From Candidatus Parcubacteria bacterium (GTDB taxonomy: Bacteria > Patescibacteriota > Patescibacteriia > UBA1558 > GWA2-36-10), in the NCBI GenBank assembly GCA_030632225.1, contig DAOVVF010000011.1, positions 1-10,309 of the forward strand: a stretch of DNA of 10,309 nt, read 5' to 3'. Of this stretch, positions 5,717-10,309 are shown piece after piece. The translations under genes were made by a program, and so were the position numbers. A model generated the notes under the pieces. The model was not told the origin of the DNA. It made no database searches and saw only the letters and a list, made by a program, of their open reading frames with translations. Every line of letters starts with the position of its first letter. The first letter of the stretch is position 1.

Positions 5717-5746
5717 AAAACCCTTTCTCTTACAAGAAAGGGTTTT
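5717..5746. terminator. symmetrical terminator after the small membrane-protein operon
   Basis: AAAACCCTTTCT (5717-5728) and AGAAAGGGTTTT (5735-5746) form a perfect 12-bp stem with a 6-base loop. It directly follows the stop of the gene at 5751 and precedes the tRNA promoter. Confidence 0.85.
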
Positions 5747-5750
5747 AAGC

Positions 5751-6173
5751 TTATTTCTGATCCCTTATTTCAAAAAAGGGTGTTTGTTGGTCTGTAAGAT
5801 AAGCTGTGACTTTGTAATTAAAGTCGTCTTCTAAACCTCCTTTGGTATAGTAGATAGCTCCTTGTGGTGCTATTTTCAAGCCTTCTCTCATGTTTCTGGG
5901 TTCAGTAGGTTCTTTTGTAAAAATGTTTAGCTTGGTTGTTTCTTTTAATACTATCTTTATATCTTTTACTGATTCGGGACATTCTCCATGAGCTATTACG
6001 TAATCGGTGATCCATCCAGCTACTTCGTGTGTCTGTATCTTTATGGCGCTTTCTCTGGCAAGCCTGTTTCGTCTGACAGAGCTGGAAATAACCAGAAACA
6101 CAGCAAGAGCTATAATGCTTATATTCATTAGAAATCTTGTTGTCTTTAGCCTTCTTTTTCCTTTCTCAAACAT
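5751..6173 (-). CDS. small membrane-anchored protein of unknown function
   Basis: A 140-residue protein with a basic start (MFEKGKRRLKTTR), one membrane helix at about 14-32 and a soluble remainder expected outside the membrane. Its size, single N-terminal helix and a C-terminal pattern (GAIYYTKGGLEDDFNYKVTA, then FFEIRD) recall pseudopilins. However, the prepilin cleavage motif (G-F-T-L-x-E) is absent, so I do not call it a pilin. It has a single Cys (C65). The Shine-Dalgarno GGGGGAG (6176-6182) is six bases from the end of the helper spacer before ATG and fixes the start. It is 11 bases downstream of the 51-residue membrane protein, so the pair probably forms one unit. Codons are somewhat richer in G+C than in the lamin-tail gene. 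Confidence 0.85.
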   Translation of the reverse strand: MFEKGKRRLKTTRFLMNISIIALAVFLVISSSVRRNRLARESAIKIQTHEVAGWITDYVIAHGECPESVKDIKIVLKETTKLNIFTKEPTEPRNMREGLKIAPQGAIYYTKGGLEDDFNYKVTAYLTDQQTPFFEIRDQK

Positions 6174-6184
6174 ATCTCCCCCTT

Positions 6185-6340
6185 TTAGTTGGGTAGAAAT
6201 TTAACCAGGACAAACTTACCAGCTGAAATTACTGCTAGTGCAAATAATAATATTTTAAACACTCTTAACTTATTATTACTTGCACTGTTTTGACTCTGCT
6301 TATGTTCTCCTGGTATATTAGCCAACCTAAATTTACACAT
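6185..6340 (-). CDS. 51-residue single-helix membrane protein of unknown function
   Basis: The frame is open up to 6367, but the start is placed at 6340 because a very strong Shine-Dalgarno, AAGGAGGG (6345-6352), lies four bases before that ATG. The upstream ATG at 6367 has none. The product begins MCKFRLANIPGEHKQ, has a polar Ser/Asn/Gln stretch and one membrane helix at about 34-49 (FKILLFALAVISAGKF), then a short tail. Nothing in it identifies a family. It lies just upstream of another single-helix protein. Confidence 0.7.
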   Translation of the reverse strand: MCKFRLANIPGEHKQSQNSASNNKLRVFKILLFALAVISAGKFVLVKFLPN

Positions 6341-6344
6341 TGCT

Positions 6345-6352
6345 CCCTCCTT
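6345..6352 (-). promoter_or_regulatory. strong Shine-Dalgarno site that decides the start of the 51-residue protein
   Basis: AAGGAGGG on the minus strand, four bases from the ATG at 6340, is one of the best ribosome-binding sites in the window. It argues against the longer 60-residue reading from 6367. Confidence 0.8.
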
Positions 6353-6384
6353 AAATTTAAGGTACAAACATAATTTACTCTAAA

Positions 6385-6413
6385 ACTTTAACTATATATA
6401 ATAATATTGTCAA
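6385..6413 (-). promoter_or_regulatory. possible promoter of the two small membrane-protein genes
   Basis: A perfect TTGACA (6408-6413) is followed after 17 bases by TAAAGT (6385-6390), which matches the -10 consensus at four of six positions. It lies directly after the lamin-tail gene stop. No terminator separates that gene from it, so read-through is also possible. Confidence 0.5.
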
Positions 6414-6415
6414 TG

Positions 6416-9073
6416 TTAATTAATTGAATTCTTTTTTTTATGCTTTAAATAATAAATAATTCCTACAATTATAGCAGCTACTATAACAAAGAAAAGTACG
6501 TTTTTTACCTGATCCTGTCGTTCTACAAAGAAATTAGAATTAGTTGAAGTATTAGCAATATTCAATTCTTCAGCTTCTGTTTCTTCTTTAGCCCCTAAAA
6601 CTATTTTTGATAGCAATATATCTCGCTTTTTAAAAGGTGTTAACTTAAAACCCTTGGCTGTTTCAGATAGCATTCCAGTAGCTATCATTTCAACACCTTT
6701 TTTTAATTCTAAATCTTTAGTATCAAAGTTAAGATAAACACGCAATTGATACTCTTCTTCTTCCTCATTAGCTAAATAAACACTCTTACCACTTTTTCTA
6801 ACTATAATTCCTTTAACAGTAGTTAAAGAATTTACTAAATCTTCGTCTAATTCATCTAGAGTAATTGCTTCTGGCTTTATTATCTCTATGCCTTCAGCTA
6901 TTTTAGTAATGTCTTCAGCACTACTTATCTTTAGTCTGCCTACTTTGGAAATTTCACCTTTTATTTCTAGTAAGTCTCCTTGTTTAATTTCAGGCCAATC
7001 TTTGTAATATGAATATATTTCTATAGTCTGGTCATAAAGAATGCTTTGTCCGTCCCAATCTGCTAAATACAAACTACGATTTTTAGAATCTGAATTATGT
7101 AAAGCTACTCCTTGCACAATTGGTTCGTCTCCTTTAGCTAATTCATTGGCTTCAGCTAAACTATATACAATTGATTGTACTTCAATGTATAGGTTGATTG
7201 CTCCTGGACTAGGTGTTTGATTAATAAACCATTCATGATTAACAAAATCCCAGGCTTGTGACTGTCCTTCGGGAATAGTTTCATAAACAACTTCCTGCCA
7301 TAAGTCTTCAAGAGGAGTTAATAGTCTAACGGCATCACCACTATTATTTAAGCTAAGCTTAGATTCTTCTCTACTAATAACTAAAAACTCTGAAGAAACT
7401 ATATTACTATTGGCCGGAAAAATATATGGCTTACTACCGCCCTCCTGGTCATCTAAACGCCAACCTGTTAAATCTATTTCTTTATCCGAACTATTATATA
7501 TCTCAATCCATTCCATATCATCGCTACCAACTGGATTAGACATAAACTCAGAAATAATTAAATTTTCTTTGTTAAAATCAATTGGCTTGATATCTATTAC
7601 TTCTACTGTTTCTTCTTCGTTGACTTCTGCATTAATATATATCGATACGCTAGCTTCAGCTTGAGCTCCTTCCTTATCTGTAACTAATAGCTTAATAATA
7701 TAGCTACCTACGGAACTAAAAACATGTTTAGTTGTTTTGCCGTCATCAGTACTATTATCACCAAAATTCCATTGATAATCTAGATCATCCTCTTCTGGAT
7801 CATATGATTCTGCAGCTGAAAAAGATATTTTCTTGTTAACTATTAATTCATCTGATTCTATACTTATCTTAGCAATTGGTGCTTGATTAGCTAGCAAAAT
7901 ATTTGCTCCTCCCGGAGTAGGCTGCTTTGTCCATTGCCAAAAATCATTACTACGAGCGTAGCTTCTGCCCTCCAAAGCTCTATCATATTCTACTATTTCT
8001 AATAATTCTCCATCTGGATTATATAACTTAACAGCATCACCATTAGAATTGTTTAAAGAAATTTTACTAACATTTTTGTAAATTACTAAATATTGATCAG
8101 GCTCTAAAGAGTATTCTTCTAAAGTAAAGACTCTGGTTGTATTATCTTGCAAGGCAAAACCACTTAAATTAATTAATTCTTCTCCTGAGTTATATAACTC
8201 TATCCATTCAATATCATCGCTACCAACTGGATTGGGTAAGAACTCAGAAATTAATATATCTTCCCAGTGATTAATTTCTTCAGCTATTACTTCTACATTA
8301 CAGCTAGTACTGTCCTCTAATTGTCCATTAGAAATACTTAAGTTAATAATATAATTACCCACTTCAGTAAAAGAATATTCAACTATAGAAGAGGTGGTTG
8401 TAGTATTGTCTATATCCCACAAAAAATTAAGCTCTAAATCCTGCGGATCACTAGAACTACTAGCATCAAAAGTACCTAATTCATTAACAAATAAAGAGTC
8501 CGGACAAACTATACTAACTAATGGTGCTAAAATCTCTACTTCAACAACCTCACTATTAGCTAAACCGGGTGTACCTCCTTCAATATTACTCTCCTGCCAG
8601 TTCTCAGCAGCACTATCATGACTTAAATCAATTTTTTCTAAACTAAAACCATTGCCATTAGCACCCCAACTAGAATCATAGCTAGCCTTTATACTACTAT
8701 CAGCAAAATTTAAAGCTAAACTAGAGCTAGAATTACTTAAACTAATTACAGTGTCAAAAACTGTGCCACTAAAATCAGGATAAGTTAACAAAAACTGTTC
8801 AGCATTATCAGCTAAAATAAAATATTCCGAGGCGGTAATAGTGGTAGTGCCTTGCTCTAAGCGTACAGTATGGTTTGAACCATCCCAAAAACGCCATGCC
8901 TCAATTAGAGCTATAAAAGCATCACCACTGTTATATATTTCTACCCATTCATGTCCTTTGTCACTACCTGGTACATCATACATTATTTCAGAAATAACCA
9001 AATCTTCAGTTGTGGCAAAAGCTGGTTGATAAATTAATAATGTAATCAAGATAGTAAAAATCGCTTTTCTCAT
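6416..9073 (-). CDS. secreted, C-terminally anchored lamin-tail/PKD surface protein
   Basis: This 885-residue protein has a signal peptide (1-20, ending PAFA) and a domain chain: lamin-tail domain 1 (22-172), PKD-type beta domain 1 (181-265, with C190 and C258 as a possible disulfide), lamin-tail 2 (270-393), PKD 2 (398-482, with YQWNFGDNSTDDG), lamin-tail 3 (503-627) and an OB-fold-like region (634-822). A membrane helix (858-876) and a basic tail KHKKK follow. The lamin-tail repeats share ISEFxxNPVGSDDxEWIExYNS and end TPxPGxxN. Bacterial lamin-tail domains often accompany secreted nucleases and OB folds bind nucleic acid, so extracellular DNA or polymer binding is plausible. No nuclease domain is present. 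It is 58 bases downstream of ssb. Confidence 0.92.
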   Translation of the reverse strand: MRKAIFTILITLLIYQPAFATTEDLVISEIMYDVPGSDKGHEWVEIYNSGDAFIALIEAWRFWDGSNHTVRLEQGTTTITASEYFILADNAEQFLLTYPDFSGTVFDTVISLSNSSSSLALNFADSSIKASYDSSWGANGNGFSLEKIDLSHDSAAENWQESNIEGGTPGLANSEVVEVEILAPLVSIVCPDSLFVNELGTFDASSSSDPQDLELNFLWDIDNTTTTSSIVEYSFTEVGNYIINLSISNGQLEDSTSCNVEVIAEEINHWEDILISEFLPNPVGSDDIEWIELYNSGEELINLSGFALQDNTTRVFTLEEYSLEPDQYLVIYKNVSKISLNNSNGDAVKLYNPDGELLEIVEYDRALEGRSYARSNDFWQWTKQPTPGGANILLANQAPIAKISIESDELIVNKKISFSAAESYDPEEDDLDYQWNFGDNSTDDGKTTKHVFSSVGSYIIKLLVTDKEGAQAEASVSIYINAEVNEEETVEVIDIKPIDFNKENLIISEFMSNPVGSDDMEWIEIYNSSDKEIDLTGWRLDDQEGGSKPYIFPANSNIVSSEFLVISREESKLSLNNSGDAVRLLTPLEDLWQEVVYETIPEGQSQAWDFVNHEWFINQTPSPGAINLYIEVQSIVYSLAEANELAKGDEPIVQGVALHNSDSKNRSLYLADWDGQSILYDQTIEIYSYYKDWPEIKQGDLLEIKGEISKVGRLKISSAEDITKIAEGIEIIKPEAITLDELDEDLVNSLTTVKGIIVRKSGKSVYLANEEEEEYQLRVYLNFDTKDLELKKGVEMIATGMLSETAKGFKLTPFKKRDILLSKIVLGAKEETEAEELNIANTSTNSNFFVERQDQVKNVLFFVIVAAIIVGIIYYLKHKKKNSIN
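7515..8233. repeat. pair of identical 23-base segments within the lamin-tail gene (7515-7537 and 8211-8233)
   Basis: The start of lamin-tail domains 2 and 3 is encoded by near-identical DNA with a perfect 23-base match covering NPVGSDD. This indicates a fairly recent internal duplication or gene conversion between the domains. The span given covers both copies and the sequence between them. Confidence 0.8.
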
Positions 9074-9079
9074 ATATTT

Positions 9080-9128
9080 ACCGCCTTAGCAAAGGCCTGA
9101 AGCTACAGGCGGGCTTCAGACCTCTCCT
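9080..9128 (-). promoter_or_regulatory. GC-rich hairpin in the ssb to lamin-tail intergenic leader
   Basis: GGTCTGAAGC (9113-9122) pairs with GCTTCAGGCC (9094-9103) in a 10-bp stem with one G-U. Its loop carries CCGCC (9108-9112), complementary to GGCGG (9081-9085) just upstream of the lamin-tail ATG. It could be a translation-control fold, a weak terminator (only TTT follows) or a dispersed palindromic repeat. Confidence 0.5.
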
Positions 9129-9131
9129 AAA

Positions 9132-9536
9132 TTAATTATCTAGTTGAATTTCTTCTAAATCCATTCCTTGCTGAGCTGTTTCATCGCCTTTAACTTCTTT
9201 TTTACTGCGACCACCCAACATAATTAAGTCAGAAAGTAGTACTTCCGTACTATATTTCTTATTCTTTTCCTTATCTTCCCAAGATCTATTCTGCAAACGA
9301 CCCTCCATATAGATTTTAGAACCCTTTTTTAGATAAGTACTAATAATGTCAGACATTGGTCCCCAAGCAACTATCTTATGAAAGTCTACTCGGTTCTTTT
9401 TGTCATTGGTTTTAGCATCTTTCCAAACATAATTAGTAGCTAGATTGAAATATGCTACTTTTTGTCCAGAAGCTATTTCTTTAGATTCTGGATCATTGGC
9501 TAAATTGCCAATAAGACTAACTTTGTTTAAATCCAT
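9132..9536 (-). CDS. ssb: single-stranded DNA-binding protein SSB
   Basis: A 134-residue protein with the SSB OB-fold (1-108): MDLNKVSLIGNLANDPE, KVAYFNLATNYVW, DFHKIVAWGPMSDIISTYLKKGSKIYMEGRLQNRSW and the late YSTEVLLSDLIMLG. SSB tetramers coat single-stranded DNA during replication and repair. The linker is short, and the C-terminus ends DLEEIQLDN instead of the usual acidic tip finishing in Pro-Phe that recruits partner proteins. The bases after the stop do not restore such a tip in another frame. The Shine-Dalgarno-like AAGGA is about eight bases before ATG. The promoter is not clear; TTGTCA on the minus strand at 9598-9603 overlaps the plus-strand -35 box at 9597-9602, so a shared divergent control region is possible. 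Confidence 0.96.
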   Translation of the reverse strand: MDLNKVSLIGNLANDPESKEIASGQKVAYFNLATNYVWKDAKTNDKKNRVDFHKIVAWGPMSDIISTYLKKGSKIYMEGRLQNRSWEDKEKNKKYSTEVLLSDLIMLGGRSKKEVKGDETAQQGMDLEEIQLDN

Positions 9537-9596
9537 AACGCTTTTCCTTTCTTCAATCTTATTTAGATTGATTAATAATTAATATTTAACCTATTC

Positions 9597-9625
9597 TTGA
9601 CAAAATGTTCATTTTGTTTTACTAT
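9597..9625 (+). promoter_or_regulatory. plus-strand promoter of the 9631-9690 RNA, divergent from ssb
   Basis: Perfect TTGACA (9597-9602), 17-base spacer, TACTAT (9620-9625). No protein follows within 300 bases, only the structured RNA. The perfect palindrome at 9600-9617 covers the end of the -35 box and most of the spacer. Confidence 0.72.
9600..9617. promoter_or_regulatory. perfect palindrome ACAAAATG-TT-CATTTTGT, candidate operator
   Basis: Eight-base arms match exactly around TT. It lies between the -35 and -10 boxes of the plus-strand promoter and just upstream of ssb, where a dimeric repressor could act on both directions. It does not match the E. coli-type (CTGT-N8-ACAG) or Bacillus-type (GAAC-N4-GTTC) LexA box. 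Confidence 0.55.
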
Positions 9626-9630
9626 ACAAA

Positions 9631-9690
9631 ACGAGGCTAACCCCTCAAAATCGCTTTTCTTCGGTAAGAGCCTCGTTTTACGGGGCTTTT
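9631..9690 (+). ncRNA. short structured RNA or transcription attenuator with exclusive hairpins
   Basis: After the promoter the RNA can form AAAACGAGGCT (9628-9638) with AGCCTCGTTTT (9669-9679), an 11-bp perfect stem. The same right arm can instead form AGCCTCGT (9669-9676) with ACGGGGCT (9680-9687), an 8-pair terminator with a TTT loop and a following TTT. A third option is GAGG (9633-9636) with CCTC (9643-9646). These are mutually exclusive, as in attenuators and riboswitches. The only downstream element before the next promoter is gene-free sequence, so a stand-alone small RNA is equally possible. I do not recognise a known riboswitch core. Confidence 0.6.
9669..9690 (+). terminator. terminator arm of the short RNA
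   Basis: AGCCTCGT, a TTT loop and ACGGGGCT (one G-U pair), followed by TTT. It overlaps the long stem of the same RNA and so competes with it. Confidence 0.6.
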
Positions 9691-9851
9691 ACCTTAATAT
9701 ATTAAAACTAAACAATTTTAGTTGCTTGAATAGAATAAAATAGATTGTCTAGTTAAAATTTCCATGCTTTTCTTCTATAGCCGTCGTTTAAAAAATAGAC
9801 GGCTTTTGCTTTCCTCTATCTTAAAGAAAGTAAAAACACTTGTCAAGAGAA
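9691..9851 (+). other. AT-rich gene-free stretch with two hairpins
   Basis: No coding frame is credible here. There is an AT hairpin AACTAAA-CAAT-TTTAGTT (9706-9723) and a terminator-like hairpin at 9779-9807. If the upstream attenuator is read through, this would be the 3' part of a non-coding transcript of about 175 nt ending near 9807. Confidence 0.45.
9779..9807 (+). terminator. terminator-like hairpin before the zinc-ribbon gene
   Basis: AGCCGTC (9779-9785) pairs with GACGGCT (9798-9804) across a 12-base A-rich loop and is followed by TTT. It would stop any transcript coming from the ssb side before the zinc-ribbon promoter. Confidence 0.6.
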
Positions 9852-9880
9852 TTGACTTTTTGAATTACACATGATATATA
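9852..9880 (+). promoter_or_regulatory. promoter of the zinc-ribbon gene
   Basis: TTGACT (9852-9857), 17-base spacer and TATATA (9875-9880). It is about 40 bases before the Shine-Dalgarno AGGAGG (9916-9921), giving a leader of about 40 nt. Confidence 0.68.
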
Positions 9881-9926
9881 TTATGGGTTATAAAATAGGT
9901 TCTTTTACTTTAACCAGGAGGCCACA

Positions 9927-10250
9927 ATGGAACCAATTAAACATCCTGATTTTCAGTGCCCTATCTGTGGCAGCAACCACTACGCTCCTATTATGGAGAG
10001 TTACGGCAGACCCGGAGAACACTTCAATGAAGCCCTGTCTTCTTCAAAAAAAAGAGGGCCTGAGCACGATCCTATAACCTTTACCCGAATTACCGGTTAC
10101 GAATGCTTAAGTTGCAGTGCGTTATTCAAAAATCCGCTGAAGTTCTCTACTGATCGCAAAAAGCATAGCGAAAAAAAAGATCCGCAAGTCGTTGATAACA
10201 ATTGCATGGTAGAACCTATTGCCCTCCATGCTGAAGCGACAAAAAGCTAA
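9927..10250 (+). CDS. small zinc-ribbon protein of unknown function
   Basis: A 107-residue protein with two knuckles, CPIC (11-14) and CLSC (60-63), about 46 residues apart, which together look like one Zn(Cys)4 ribbon. Around them are a central Ser/Lys-rich segment and a hydrophilic tail. No membrane helix or signal peptide is seen, so it is probably cytoplasmic. The ATG is fixed by AGGAGG five bases upstream. Its own promoter and a perfect terminator make it a one-gene unit on the plus strand, unlike almost all its neighbours. Its G+C content and codons resemble smc more than the AT-rich middle genes. I do not recognise the family. A regulatory or nucleic-acid-binding role is possible because of the ribbon but not shown. 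Confidence 0.85.
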   Translation: MEPIKHPDFQCPICGSNHYAPIMESYGRPGEHFNEALSSSKKRGPEHDPITFTRITGYECLSCSALFKNPLKFSTDRKKHSEKKDPQVVDNNCMVEPIALHAEATKS

Positions 10251-10254
10251 AGTT

Positions 10255-10288
10255 AAAAAGCAGTTAAGTAATACTTAACTGCTTTTTT
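10255..10288 (+). terminator. perfect intrinsic terminator of the zinc-ribbon gene
   Basis: A 15-bp perfect stem (10255-10269 with 10273-10287) around AAT, with core GCAGTTAAGT, ends in T6. The A-rich left side makes it work in both directions. Confidence 0.92.
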
Positions 10289-10309
10289 CTATACATATCT
10301 ATTTAAAAA

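Noticed and set aside
5580..5834. 84-residue open frame on the plus strand
   Set aside because: It is antisense to tRNA-Leu and to the end of the 140-residue gene, and crosses the 12-bp terminator.
6185..6367. Longer 60-residue reading of the small membrane protein
   Set aside because: The upstream ATG has no ribosome-binding site, while AAGGAGGG lies just before the ATG at 6340.
7410..9029. Three plus-strand frames inside the lamin-tail gene
   Set aside because: They are antisense shadows of a well-supported 885-residue gene, without promoters or ribosome-binding sites.
9871..10077. 68-residue plus-strand frame starting at 9871
   Set aside because: It overlaps the -10 box and reads the zinc-ribbon gene in a different frame; the real start at 9927 has an ideal Shine-Dalgarno.
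1..10309. CRISPR array, insertion sequence, prophage or toxin-antitoxin system
   Set aside because: No regularly spaced repeats, transposase, integrase, terminal inverted repeats or recognisable toxin pair were seen on either strand.

Overview
The window looks like a chromosomal fragment of a bacterium from the Candidate Phyla Radiation (Patescibacteria, probably a Parcubacteria-like lineage). This is inferred from gene content: a NusB-NUDIX fusion, a VanW/YoaR-type membrane protein, a lamin-tail/PKD surface protein, a compact ribosomal-protein/RNA-processing operon and an AT-rich base composition. No taxonomic marker was searched. Nearly all protein genes are on the minus strand and all the stop codons checked are TAA. 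Most transcription units begin with a sigma70-type promoter with a 17-base spacer and end at an intrinsic terminator.

Layout: (1) 1-412 (-), the N-terminal 137 residues of SMC, running off the window. (2) 465-730 (-), an unannotated, highly structured RNA with its own promoter and terminator, between rnc and smc. (3) 832-2562 (-), a tight operon rpmF (L32) - nusB::NUDIX - rnc (RNase III), with a 1-base overlap and a 1-base gap. (4) 2702-2903 (+), a second structured RNA of about 200 nt on the opposite strand, transcribed divergently from the rpmF operon. (5) 2906-5405 (-), an operon hsp20 - small acidic protein - VanW-domain membrane protein with almost no spacing. (6) 5502-5665 (-), tRNA-Leu(UAG) and tRNA-Val(GAC), 2 bases apart, with encoded CCA ends and a terminator built into the last CCA. 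(7) 5751-6340 (-), two small membrane proteins of unknown function with strong Shine-Dalgarno sites. (8) 6416-9073 (-), an 885-residue secreted, membrane-anchored protein with three lamin-tail domains, two PKD domains and an OB-fold-like region. (9) 9132-9536 (-), ssb. (10) 9597-9807 (+), a short structured RNA or attenuator with mutually exclusive hairpins, next to a perfect palindrome between it and ssb. (11) 9852-10288 (+), a small zinc-ribbon protein with its own promoter and a perfect terminator.

Functional reading: rpmF-nusB-rnc joins a ribosomal protein, an rRNA antitermination factor and an rRNA-processing nuclease, so it is a ribosome-biogenesis operon. The hsp20-VanW unit and the lamin-tail protein point to the cell envelope. 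SMC and SSB are chromosome-maintenance genes. The most novel content is in the gene-free stretches: three non-coding RNA candidates with good promoters, compensating G-U pairs and terminators, none of which I could match to RNase P, tmRNA or SRP RNA by their signature sequences. The second has the rod shape and length of a 6S RNA, but that is only a shape-based suggestion.
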